64,000 nt of DNA from JAHEJE01 sp965216335 (GTDB taxonomy: Bacteria; Pseudomonadota; Alphaproteobacteria; Rhizobiales; Aestuariivirgaceae), in the NCBI GenBank assembly GCA_965216335.1, contig OZ244154.1:1240001-1304000 (forward strand). Direction: 5' to 3'. The position numbers and the translations under genes are program-made. The notes under the pieces were generated by a model that saw only the letters and a program-made list of their open reading frames with translations, searched no databases and had not been told where the DNA came from. Shown one piece after another: positions 16,724 through 25,509 of the stretch (the stretch's first letter is position 1; every line of letters starts with the position of its first letter).

Positions 16724-18424
16724 CTACGGTGCCTCCAGAACGATACCTTCGCGCCTGGGGTCCGCACCGCCATCCAAACCTTCAGGCGTGACCCGGATAC
16801 CGTGCAGGCCGGACACCAGCGGGCGAAGCTTGACCTCGTGCCCCATCATCTTCAGCCGGCTGGCCACGGCTTCCAGCCCCTTGTCCGCCTCGAGTTCGGT
16901 CTTGCGATTGCGGTTGAGGGCCCGCGGCATGCTGATTGCCGTCTGCATGTCCATGCCCCAGTCCAGCAGCGCGACAAGGGTTTGTGTGACATAGGTGATG
17001 ATCCGGCTGCCGCCCGGCGACCCGACCGCTGCAAACAGCTTGCCCTCACCGTCGAACACCAGTGTCGGCGACATCGACGAACGTGGACGCTTGCCGCCCT
17101 GCACCCGGTTGGCCGCCAGCACGCCGTCCTTTTCTGCAACGAAAGCAAAGTCCGTCAACTGGCTGTTGAGCACGAAACCCGCAACCGAAATGTGCGAACC
17201 GAAACTGCGCTCGACCGACGAGGTCATCGACACAGCATTGCCGTCCCCATCGACAATCGCCAGGTGCGTCGTGCCGTACTCCTTGAGTCCTGCATCGGCG
17301 GCCTTGCGCAAGTCCTCACTGCCCGGCGGCAACCCGGCCGACGCTTTGCCCATATCGCGCAAGGGATTGATCAGGCCGGCCCGCTGGCGCAGGTAGGCGC
17401 TGTTCAGCAACCCGTCAACCGGCACATCGGCAAAGTCCGCATCGCCCATGTAGGCTGCCCGGTCAGCATAGGCCAGCCGGCTCGCCTGGGTGAACAGGTG
17501 CAGCGCCGCCGCCGAATTGGGCCTCAACCCTGACATGTTGTAATGCTCCAACATGCCCAGGATCATCAGACTGGTCAGACCGCCCGAGGTCGGCGGCGGC
17601 ATCCCGCAAACGCGGTAGATGCGATATGGCGCACAAATTGCCTCGCGGCGTGTCGGCTGAAACGCCGCCAGATCCTCCACCGTCATGATGCTGGGGTTGC
17701 CGGGATAGCTGGTCACCGCCGCGACGATCTTCTCAGCGATCTCGCCTGTATAGAACGCTTCGGCCCCACCCTCGGCGATGCGCTTGAGAGTGTCGGCGAG
17801 CAAAGGGTTCTTGAAGATCGTCCCGACCGGCAACGGCTGGCGTACAGCGCCATCGCCGGTGTAATACAGCGCCGTTGCCTCGGCATTGCGCAGCAGCTTG
17901 GGCGACTTCACGATCGCATTGTGCAGGCGCGGACTGACCGCAAACCCGCCCTCGGCCAGCCTGATCGCCGGCTGAAACAGCGCCGCCCAATCGAGCTTCC
18001 CATGCACCTGATGCGCCTGCCAGAGCGCGGCCACCACGCCCGGCACACCCACAGCACGCCCGCCGATCGACGCTTCACCCCACTTCATCGGCGTACCGTC
18101 CGGCCTCAGGAAGTAGTCGGTGCCCGCATTCATCGGCGCCTTCTCGCGTCCGTCCCAGGCGGCAATCTCGCCGGCGTTGCTGTCCCAATGCAACAGGAAT
18201 AGCCCACCGCCAATGCCGGACGACTGCGGCTCGGTCAGCGTCAGCACCATTTGCGCTGCAATCGCCGCGTCCAGCGCACTGCCGCCAGCCTGCAGCATTT
18301 CCAGCGCAGCGCGTGAGGCGTGCGGATTGGCCGTCGCCACCATGCCCTTGCGCTCTTCGCCGCACCCGGCAAGCCCGATCAAGACAGCCAGCAGACCGAC
18401 AACACCCAGCAGCTTCCTCATCAT
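16724..18424 (-). CDS. ggt: Gamma-glutamyltransferase, predicted lipoprotein
   Basis: The product has about 566 residues from ATG 18424 (a second ATG at 18421). A lipoprotein signal ends in LAGC (lipobox), so it is probably anchored in the periplasm. The large subunit holds SGIGGGLFLLHWD and the small subunit begins at the TTHLAIVDGDGNAVS segment, whose Thr is the autoprocessing and catalytic nucleophile. PRSSMSPT and GSPGGSRI are family motifs. It cleaves gamma-glutamyl bonds, as in glutathione. Confidence 0.93.
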   Translation of the reverse strand: MMRKLLGVVGLLAVLIGLAGCGEERKGMVATANPHASRAALEMLQAGGSALDAAIAAQMVLTLTEPQSSGIGGGLFLLHWDSNAGEIAAWDGREKAPMNAGTDYFLRPDGTPMKWGEASIGGRAVGVPGVVAALWQAHQVHGKLDWAALFQPAIRLAEGGFAVSPRLHNAIVKSPKLLRNAEATALYYTGDGAVRQPLPVGTIFKNPLLADTLKRIAEGGAEAFYTGEIAEKIVAAVTSYPGNPSIMTVEDLAAFQPTRREAICAPYRIYRVCGMPPPTSGGLTSLMILGMLEHYNMSGLRPNSAAALHLFTQASRLAYADRAAYMGDADFADVPVDGLLNSAYLRQRAGLINPLRDMGKASAGLPPGSEDLRKAADAGLKEYGTTHLAIVDGDGNAVSMTSSVERSFGSHISVAGFVLNSQLTDFAFVAEKDGVLAANRVQGGKRPRSSMSPTLVFDGEGKLFAAVGSPGGSRIITYVTQTLVALLDWGMDMQTAISMPRALNRNRKTELEADKGLEAVASRLKMMGHEVKLRPLVSGLHGIRVTPEGLDGGADPRREGIVLEAP

Positions 18425-18511
18425 CCGCCCTCTTAGCAAATCAATACGTGCAGAACCGACATTAACCAGCCCTCGCCAACAATTGCAATTGACGCGTACC
18501 GGCCTGACTGA

Positions 18512-18677
18512 CTAGGGTCAGGACCCATTAACTGACGCCATTCTGTTCGCCAAGGAGAGTTCGAATGCTGGAAAACAAGCGCGAGATCAGGCTTTATGCC
18601 TTATCGAGCATTGTTTGCCTGCAGGCGAGCCCTCCCTGGCAAACAGAATGGCGTCAGTTAATGGGTCCTGACCCTAG
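18512..18677. repeat. MITE-like 166-bp palindrome
   Basis: The first 36 bases (18512-18547, starting CTAGGGTCAGGACCCATTAA) are repeated exactly as reverse complement at 18642-18677. The dyad continues imperfectly to a central AGGC-TTTAT-GCCT hairpin near 18594, so the whole unit can fold into one long stem. Both ends carry CTAG, which could be a target duplication of a YTAR- or TA-specific transposase (an IS5-like mechanism is inference). No transposase is encoded. It ends 9 bp before the downstream start codon. Confidence 0.85.
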
Positions 18678-18684
18678 CGTTTGA
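18565..18684 (+). CDS. Possible 39-residue leader peptide inside the palindrome
   Basis: ATG 18565 is preceded by AAGGAG at 18552-18557 with 7-nt spacing, an excellent ribosome-binding site. The frame (MLENKREIRLYALSS...) ends with TGA 18682-18684, two bases before the ATG of the DmpA-type gene. It could couple translation of that gene, whose own Shine-Dalgarno is weak. It may be chance; the protein resembles nothing I know. Confidence 0.25.
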   Translation: MLENKREIRLYALSSIVCLQASPPWQTEWRQLMGPDPSV

Positions 18685-18686
18685 AG

Positions 18687-19670
18687 ATGAGTGCCCTCAC
18701 CCCCGGATCCGGCAACCTGATCACCGATGTTCGAGGCATCAAGGTCGGCAATGCCGAAGACCGCAACGCCCTGACCGGCGTCACCGTCTTGACCGGCGAC
18801 CAACCGATGACCGCCGCAGCCGACATCCGCGGCGGCGCGCCGGGCACCCGGGACACCGACCTGCTGGACCCGACCTGCCTGATCGAACAGGTGCACGCCA
18901 TCGTACTGTCCGGCGGATCGGTCTTCGGCCTCGATGCCGCCGGCGGCGTTGTGGCTCGTCTGGCGGCAAAGGGCATCGGTTTCACATTTACCGACCAGCC
19001 CCTGCCCTGCCCGATCGTCCCCAGCGCCATACTGTTCGATCTGACCAACGGTGGCGACAAGGCCTGGGGTGAGACACCGCCCTATCGCCACCTCGGCATT
19101 GCCGCCCTGGAAGCCGCGGACAAGGTCTTTGCGCTTGGCCCGGCCGGCGCCGGTCTCGGCTGCCGTGCCGGCGCCATTCAGGGCGGCCTCGGCAGCGCCT
19201 CACTTCAGGTCGATGGTTTCACGGTCGGCGCACTCGTCGCCGTCAACAGTGTTGGCTCGGTAGCCGACCCGAGAACCGGCCGATTGTGGGCCGCCCAATT
19301 TGCCATTGGCGATGAAATGGGAACCGGTCCGCTTGTACCGGCTCGGCAGTCCGCATCACCTTCCCTGAGCGAGGGCACCAAACTCACCGGTGGCCCGGGC
19401 AGCAACACCACCATTGCTGTCGTTGCCAGCGACGCCGTGATGACCAAGAGCCAATGCCACCGCCTGGCCATCATGGCCGCCGACGGCATGGCCCGCGCCA
19501 TTCGCCCCGTTCACCACCCGTACGACGGCGATACCGTTTTCGCAGTATCGACAGGCAACGGCGATCCTGTATCCCCTGAACAACTCGGCCGCATCGGCAC
19601 CGCCGCCGCCGACACCCTGACCCGCGCCATCGGCCGCGCCGTCTTTGAGGTCAGCACCCGACAAACATGA
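18687..19670 (+). CDS. P1/S58-family aminopeptidase-esterase (DmpA/BapA type)
   Basis: The product has 327 residues from ATG 18687. It is an N-terminal-nucleophile hydrolase: NLITDVRGIKVGNA at the start, LSGGSVFGLDAAGGV in the large part, and GPGSNTTIAVVASDA whose Gly-Ser is the self-cleavage and nucleophile site. Members cleave D- or beta-amino N-termini; the substrate here is unknown. The 166-bp palindrome lies immediately upstream and must have separated the gene from its original promoter region. Confidence 0.9.
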   Translation: MSALTPGSGNLITDVRGIKVGNAEDRNALTGVTVLTGDQPMTAAADIRGGAPGTRDTDLLDPTCLIEQVHAIVLSGGSVFGLDAAGGVVARLAAKGIGFTFTDQPLPCPIVPSAILFDLTNGGDKAWGETPPYRHLGIAALEAADKVFALGPAGAGLGCRAGAIQGGLGSASLQVDGFTVGALVAVNSVGSVADPRTGRLWAAQFAIGDEMGTGPLVPARQSASPSLSEGTKLTGGPGSNTTIAVVASDAVMTKSQCHRLAIMAADGMARAIRPVHHPYDGDTVFAVSTGNGDPVSPEQLGRIGTAAADTLTRAIGRAVFEVSTRQT

Positions 19671-19746
19671 TCACCGCCCGGACCCGAAATTTTTCCCCAC
19701 CGCGATCAGCGCCTCAAGCGCAATTCAATACCCAAGATCGCCCAAA

Positions 19747-19823
19747 GCACCGGTAGCTCAGCTGGATAGAGCACCAGACTACGAATCTGGGGGTCGGGAG
19801 TTCGAATCTTCCCCGGTGCGCCA
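19747..19823 (+). tRNA. tRNA-Arg(ACG)
   Basis: This is a 77-nt cloverleaf with encoded CCA. The acceptor is GCACCGG/CCGGTGC, the anticodon stem CCAGA/TCTGG with loop CTACGAA (anticodon ACG), and the T-loop GTTCGAATC. It borders the insertion-rich region; no second copy of its 3' end is seen before infA. Confidence 0.96.
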
Positions 19824-20015
19824 ATAAAATCAATGGGTTACATATTTCTAAATACGGCCTAGGCTCTTTATAGGCTCTCTTGTTGACGGCAAAATCTGCG
19901 AGAGTCATCAGATTTAGGAAAAGTGACTACTCCTGCGATGTGATAACGTAGAGAGTCTTTCGCACATTTGCCTGATGCGGTGGTTCCTTTCACACTGAGT
20001 GAGAGGAGCGAGACG
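19824..20015. other. AT-richer junction between tRNA-Arg and IS256 remnants
   Basis: The first about 120 bp after the tRNA are noticeably AT-richer than the surroundings and contain a short direct repeat, TAGGCTCT (twice near 19860-19880). From 19942 the sequence is identical to the leader in front of the second IS256 copy. No gene is seen. Confidence 0.5.
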
Positions 20016-21128
20016 ATGAGTGATGATACGGAGACCAAGGCGATGGGTCAGGTGATCCAGATCGACGAGGCGCGGATACGCGATCACCGCGAGATGGTGC
20101 GCGGCACGGTTGAAGAAGCCTGCGATGCTGGATGCCGAGGCCGACCGGTTGTGCGGGGCTGGCCGGTATGAGCGCAAGGCTCGGCGACACACGCGCTGGC
20201 AGCACGACCGGTCGCTTCACACCAAGGCCGGCGCGGTCAAGCTGAATTCAATACCCAAGAACGCTACCAGCGCCGCGAGAGCAGCGTCGAGGAAGCTTTG
20301 ATCGAGATGTATCTGGCGGGTGTTTCGGTGCGCCGGGTCGAAGACATCACCGAGGCGCTGTGGGGCACGCGGGTGAGCCCGTCGACGGTGTCGAACCTCA
20401 ACAAGAAGATCTATGCCAAGATCGAGGAATGGCGCCACAAGCCGATTGAGGGCTCACATCCGTATGTCTTTCTCGATGGTATCGTGATGAAGCGCTCATG
20501 GGCCGGTGAGGTGCGCAACGTCTCGCCCGATTGGCGTGACCTCGGATGGCGCGAGGTTCTGGGCATCTGCGAGGGGGCCAAGGAGGACAAGTCCGGATGG
20601 TCGTCGTTCCTGCGCCATCTGGTGGACCGGGGCCTGAATGGTGTGGAGCTGGTGGTATCAGACGCCTGTCGTGGCCTGGTGGAGAGCGTTGCCGACTATC
20701 TGCCCGAGACCCGGTGGCAGCGCTGCATGGTGCATTTCTATCGCAATGTCTTCAGTCATGTGCCGGCAGGCAAGATGCGCCAGGTGAGCCACATGCTGAA
20801 GGCCATCCATGCCCAGGAGAACCGGCAGGCGGCCACCGACAAGGCCGAAGCGGTCGCGGCCGAGCTGCGCCGCCAGCGCATGGGCAAGGCGGCAGAGCTG
20901 GTTGAGGACAAGATTGGCGAGACGCTGACCTTCTATGCGTTCCCGGACAGTCACTGGATCAAGTTGCGCACCAACAATCCGCTGGAGCGGCTGATGCGCG
21001 AGATCAGACGGCGAACCAGGGTGGTCGGGGCTTTCCCGGACGGACAATCCTGTCTCAACCTGGCTGCAGCCAGGTTGAGACCATTGCTGGAACCCAGTGG
21101 TCAACGAGGCGCTACATGGATAACGTAG
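20016..21128 (+). pseudogene. IS256-family (Mutator) transposase, copy 1, frameshifted
   Basis: It is nearly base-identical to copy 2 but carries eight length changes relative to it: losses of 3, 5, 3, 2 and 1 bp in the first 200 bp, a 43-bp to 12-bp replacement near 20247, an 8-bp loss near 20523 and a 4-bp loss near 20552. The frame therefore breaks after about 35 codons. The last two thirds (IEMYLAGVSVRRVEDITEAL onward) read openly to GAFPDGQSCLNLAAARLR. The final part is shifted (LLEPSGQRG), and the next frame would read WSTRRYMD, the expected family ending. Compare the linked finding. Confidence 0.85.
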
Positions 21129-21192
21129 AGAGTCTTTCGCACATTTGCCTGATGCGGTGGTTCCTTTCACACTGAGTGAGAGGAGCGAGACG

Positions 21193-22209
21193 ATGAGTGA
21201 TGATACGGAGACCAAGGCGATGGGTCAGGTGATCCAGATCGACGAGGCGCGGATACGCGATCACCTTGGCGAGATGGTGCGCGGCACGGTTGAAGAAGCC
21301 TTGAATGCGATGCTGGATGCCGAGGCCGACCGGTTGTGCGGGGCTGGCCGGTATGAGCGCAGTGAGGCTCGGACCGACACACGCGCTGGCAGCTACGACC
21401 GGTCGCTTCACACCAAGGCCGGCGCGGTCAAGCTGAAGGTGCCGAAGCTGCGGCGACAAACATTCGAGACGGCGATCATAGAACGCTACCAGCGCCGCGA
21501 GAGCAGCGTCGAGGAAGCTTTGATCGAGATGTATCTGGCGGGTGTTTCGGTGCGCCGGGTCGAAGACATCACCGAGGCGCTGTGGGGCACGCGGGTGAGC
21601 CCGTCGACGGTGTCGAACCTCAACAAGAAGATCTATGCCAAGATCGAGGAATGGCGCCACAAGCCGATTGAGGGCTCACATCCGTATGTCTTTCTCGATG
21701 GTATCGTGATGAAGCGCTCATGGGCCGGTGAGGTGCGCAACGTCTCGCTGCTGGTGGCGATTGGCGTGACCTCGGATGGCTATCGCGAGGTTCTGGGCAT
21801 CTGCGAGGGGGCCAAGGAGGACAAGTCCGGATGGTCGTCGTTCCTGCGCCATCTGGTGGACCGGGGCCTGAATGGTGTGGAGCTGGTGGTATCAGACGCC
21901 TGTCGTGGCCTGGTGGAGAGCGTTGCCGACTATCTGCCCGAGACCCGGTGGCAGCGCTGCATGGTGCATTTCTATCGCAATGTCTTCAGTCATGTGCCGG
22001 CAGGCAAGATGCGCCAGGTGAGCCACATGCTGAAGGCCATCCATGCCCAGGAGAACCGGCAGGCGGCCACCGACAAGGCCGAAGCGGTCGCGGCCGAGCT
22101 GCGCCGCCAGCGCATGGGCAAGGCGGCAGAGCTGGTTGAGGACAAGATTGGCGAGACGCTGACCTTCTATGCGTTCCCGGACAGTCACTGGATCAAGTTG
22201 CGCACCAAC
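21193..22209 (+). pseudogene. IS256-family transposase, copy 2, 3' truncated by IS3 insertion
   Basis: The start is ATG 21193 with GAGAGGAG upstream. The mutator-type DDE transposase reads cleanly for 339 residues: HPYVFLDGIVMKRSW holds the first catalytic Asp and VVSDACRGL the second. It stops at HWIKLRTN, just before the segment NPLERLMREIRRRT (seen in copy 1) that carries the final catalytic Glu. The following bases belong to the IS3-family element. The rest of the gene and right end are not found after either IS, so they are deleted. Confidence 0.9.
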
Positions 22210-22283
22210 TGTCCGTCGTCAGATGTTTTGGGACAATCTGCAGGCTGAGCTAAGAGAGTATTTGGCTCATCTGGTTGATCATT

Positions 22284-23264
22284 TTATGCGGCTGCTCTGC
22301 GGTGGTGCAAGCGCCGGTTTTCGAGTGTGTGTCGTTTGATCCTTTCTCTTTGCAGTAAGATTGTCTGGCCACGCCCGAAGTAGACGTCGGCCGGCGTGAG
22401 GTTGTTGAGGCTCTCGTGATAGCGCTGGTGATTGTAGTGATCGACAAACGCTGCGATCTGGGCTTTGAGGTCGCCTGGAAAGAAGTAGTTGTCGAGCAGG
22501 ATGCGGTTCTTCAGGGTTTGATGCCAACGTTCGATCTTGCCCTGCGTTTGCGGATGATACGGGGCGCCGCGGATATGCCCCATGTCTCGATCTTCCAGCC
22601 ACTCCGCCAGATCGCCGGAGATATAGCTGGACCCGTTGTCGGACAGCAATCGCGGCTTGTGAACGACATTGGCCTGGTCACAGCCTGAGGCTTGAAGCGC
22701 CAGTTCGAGCGTCTCGGTTACATCACCTGCTTTCATCGTCGTGCACAGTTGCCAGGCAATGATGTAGCGTGAGAAGTCATCAAGGATCGTTGACAGGTAG
22801 AACCAACCCCAGCCGATCACCTTCAGATAGGTGAAGTCGGTTTGCCACAGCTGGTTCGGTGCTGTGGTCTTGTCGCGGAACTCATCGGCCGCCTTGATGA
22901 CGACAAAGGCCGGGCTGGTGATCAGGTCATGAGCCTTCAAAAGCCGGTAAACCGAGCTTTCCGAGACAAAGTAGCCCTGCGTATCGGTGAACCGTACCGC
23001 CAACTCGCGAGGGCTCAGCTCCGGCTCATTCAATGCCAGATCGATAACCCTTGCGCGAACATCATCAGGGATACGGTTCCAAGCCCGTGACGGTCCACAA
23101 GATCGATCCTCCAGCGCTTGTGGGCCGCCTGATTGATACTGACCGTACCAGCGGTAGAAGGTGCTGCGAGGAATGCCCAGCTTGTCCAAGGTGCGCCTGA
23201 GCGGCAAATGGGACCGTTCGGCGATTGTGATGATCTCCAGCTTCTCGGATGCGGAGTACCTCAT
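22284..23264 (-). CDS. IS3-family transposase OrfB (left copy)
   Basis: The product has 326 residues. An N-terminal helix-turn-helix region (RRTLDKLGIPRSTFYRW) precedes an rve integrase core with the DDE residues in WQTDFTYL, LLSDNGSSY and QGKIERWHQ. The start overlaps the orfA stop (ATGA). A run of seven A near the orfA end could allow a -1 frameshift to make OrfAB. It differs from the right copy at only a few residues (for example S4, I14, G40, D158). Confidence 0.93.
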   Translation of the reverse strand: MRYSASEKLEIITIAERSHLPLRRTLDKLGIPRSTFYRWYGQYQSGGPQALEDRSCGPSRAWNRIPDDVRARVIDLALNEPELSPRELAVRFTDTQGYFVSESSVYRLLKAHDLITSPAFVVIKAADEFRDKTTAPNQLWQTDFTYLKVIGWGWFYLSTILDDFSRYIIAWQLCTTMKAGDVTETLELALQASGCDQANVVHKPRLLSDNGSSYISGDLAEWLEDRDMGHIRGAPYHPQTQGKIERWHQTLKNRILLDNYFFPGDLKAQIAAFVDHYNHQRYHESLNNLTPADVYFGRGQTILLQRERIKRHTLENRRLHHRRAAA

Positions 23265-23635
23265 TCTTCGTCGCCCCCATCCGCGATCATGCTTTTTTTG
23301 AGCAGCCGCAACTCAAGCGCCTGTTCGGCAACGACCTCTTTCAGCTCGCGAGCTTCACGGCGAAGATCCTTGACTTCATCTGTGGACGCGGCCCGTGCAG
23401 TATCGCCTGCAAGCCGGCGCTTTCCAGCTTCCAGGAACTCCTTCGACCATTTGTAATAGATGCTTTGAGCAATGCCTTCGCGCCGGCAAAGCTCGGCGAT
23501 GGTCTCCTCGCCACGCAATCCATCCAGCACAATACGGATCTTCTCTTCGGCAGAGTACTGCTTACGCGTCGCGCGGCGGATGTTCTTGATGGTCTTCTCA
23601 GAGGCTGTGCCTCGTGGCCCGGATTTATGTCTCAT
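23261..23635 (-). CDS. IS3-family transposase OrfA (left copy)
   Basis: The product has 124 residues. It has a basic N-terminus, a helix-turn-helix (RIVLDGLRGEETIAELCRRE and GIAQSIYYKWSKEF) and a C-terminal leucine-zipper-like coiled coil (ELKEVVAEQALELRLLKK). ATG 23635 is preceded by an AAGGAG-type site, CCAAGGAGTGAAG in complement. Confidence 0.92.
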   Translation of the reverse strand: MRHKSGPRGTASEKTIKNIRRATRKQYSAEEKIRIVLDGLRGEETIAELCRREGIAQSIYYKWSKEFLEAGKRRLAGDTARAASTDEVKDLRREARELKEVVAEQALELRLLKKSMIADGGDEE

Positions 23636-23720
23636 CTTCACTCCTTGGTGGTTACGATGAGCCAAAAATCCTCCCTTATGCGATTCTACAAATCTGTCCC
23701 ATAGGCGCTGACGTCAGACA

Positions 23721-25049
23721 CAAACAACGTCTATTCGGGTGAGGCTGTTGAAACCGAGCAGCGGCGCAATCTCTACCGCGCTATCATTGGAAGCCACGGG
23801 GTTGCCTTGGCTCGCCAGATCGAAAATCTCAATGTTGCGATTGCGGAAAAAAACACCCAGATCAGGGAAGCACGTGCCGAGGTGCAGCGGCATGTTCCTA
23901 ATGGCGTCACGCTAGGCGATTTCCTCGGATTGGCAGAAGACCTCAATGTTGATGCAAAGCTAACTGCCAAGCAGCAAGAGCTTGCCGCTATCCGCCAAGC
24001 AGATAGTATTCGAGGACGCGCCGTCTTTCAGACAGTTGCATTGCCGGACCTACCTGACGAATTCAACGCGATCCTAGCAAAAACCTTGGAAGGAGTTGCG
24101 GACGACGCACAGCGTCGAATTGTTGAACACATCACCGCCCACGGTATGGGTGATGATGGTGAAACCTGGGTGTCCCAAGGGGTTCCACATATCGATAATG
24201 AGAGCTGCCCCTTCTGTGGGCAGGATCTCAGGGGCGTTGATCTCATTACAGCCTACCGAGCTTACTTTAGCGACGCATATGATGCGTTGCGGGACGAAAT
24301 CGCCGAGGTAGCTGTTGGTATTGAAACGGCCCTAAGTGATGTAGCTATCGCTGCACTCGAGCGGATAATTGAACAGAACGCAAACTGCCATGAATTCTGG
24401 AAAAACTACTGCACATTCGAAATTCCGCAGCTTGACGCTGCGACCGATATCGATGCGATATTGCGTAGCTTGCGTACGGCGGCTCTTGCTTTGTTGGAAC
24501 GAAAGTCCGCGGCACCTCTTGAGGTCGTAGTGAATGATGAAGCTATGTTAGCAGCCCTACAAGCGTTCACGTTACTGGGTGGAGGGACCGACGCATACAA
24601 CACTGCTGCAGAAGCCGCCAACATTGTAATTCGCGACAAGAAACAGCAAACCGGCGAAGCCAATCCTGCAGATGTGGAGGCTGAATTGACGACCTTGTCT
24701 GCGCAAAAAATACGACACGAAATAGAGATCAATCAAGGCTGTGAAGCCTACCAAGTTCGGCAGGTCGAAAAGAGCGAACTGGAAGCTCAAAAAAATGCGA
24801 TGAGAGAACAGCTAGATGCACACACCGAGCAGGTTATTGATCTGTATGGCATTACCATCAACCGCTATCTCGATCGGATCAATGCAGGATTTCATATTAC
24901 TACACCGGATCATACATATCGCGGTGGAACACCGAGCTCGAGTTATCAAATTGTCATCAATGAGACTGAGGTAAGCCTCGGTGATGCCGAAACTCCCCTG
25001 GATCAACCAAGTTTCAAAAACACCCTGAGCTCGGGTGACAGAAGCACTT
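23721..25049 (+). pseudogene. AAA_13 (RloC/PrrC-like) ATPase fragment, both ends lost
   Basis: The frame is open across the whole inter-IS segment, about 443 codons. It begins inside the family region just after Walker A (NNVYSGEAVETEQRR, SHGVALARQIENL), has a long coiled-coil middle with a zinc-hook-like CPFC (24206-24217), and reaches the ABC signature LSSGDRSTL (from 25025) exactly where the right IS starts. The N-terminal about 90-100 residues with Walker A and the C-terminal Walker B/D-loop part are missing. The family includes tRNA-anticodon-nuclease defence proteins (PrrC, RloC); the zinc hook favours RloC-like. It cannot work as an ATPase as it stands. Its codon use is AT-richer than the neighbours, consistent with transfer. 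Confidence 0.8.
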
Positions 25050-25134
25050 TGTCTGACGTCAGCGCCTATGGGACAGATTTGTAGAATCGCATAAGGGAGG
25101 ATTTTTGGCTCATCGTAACCGCCAAGGAGTGAAG

Positions 25135-25509
25135 ATGAGACATAAATCCGGGCCACGAGGCACAGCCTCTGAGAAGACCATCAAGGACATCCGCCGCGCG
25201 ACGCGTAAGCAATATTCAGCCGAAGAGAAGATCCGTATTGTGCTGGATGGATTGCGTGGCGAGGAGACCATCGCCGAGCTTTGCCGGCGCGAAGGCATTG
25301 CTCAAAGCATCTATTACAAATGGTCGAAGGAGTTCCTGGAAGCTGGAAAGCGCCGGCTTGCAGGCGATACTGCACGGGCCGCGTCCACAGATGAAGTCAA
25401 GGATCTTCGCCGTGAAGCTCGCGAGCTGAAAGAGGTCGTTGCCGAACAGGCGCTTGAGTTGCGGCTGCTCAAAAAAAGCATGATCGCGGATGGGGGCGAC
25501 GAAGAATGA
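25135..25509 (+). CDS. IS3-family transposase OrfA (right copy)
   Basis: The product has 124 residues and matches the left copy except for a few changes (KD versus KN near residue 18). ATG 25135 is preceded by AAGGAG. A run of seven A at 25471-25477 lies 28 bp before orfB. The -1 frame is open from there into orfB, so programmed frameshifting to OrfAB is plausible. Confidence 0.92.
   Translation: MRHKSGPRGTASEKTIKDIRRATRKQYSAEEKIRIVLDGLRGEETIAELCRREGIAQSIYYKWSKEFLEAGKRRLAGDTARAASTDEVKDLRREARELKEVVAEQALELRLLKKSMIADGGDEE

Larger units (their letters stand above)
19942..22209 (+). mobile_element. Tandem IS256-family remnants
   Basis: Two head-to-tail copies have start codons 1177 bp apart. Both begin with the same leader (from GATAACGTAG, at 19942 and 21119). 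Copy 1 is internally damaged; copy 2 is intact until it is cut by an IS3-family element at 22209/22210. I could not identify terminal inverted repeats for either copy. Confidence 0.8.
22210..23720 (-). mobile_element. IS3-family insertion sequence, left copy
   Basis: This element is 1511 bp. Its ends are imperfect inverted repeats of about 26 bp sharing TGTC.G.CGTCAG at the tip and TGGGACA inside (outer end 22210-22235, inner end 23695-23720). It encodes overlapping orfA and orfB on the minus strand. It interrupts IS256 copy 2 on its left and abuts the AAA ATPase fragment on its right. No matching 3-5 bp target duplication is visible at its flanks (..CCAAC / CAAAC..). Confidence 0.92.
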
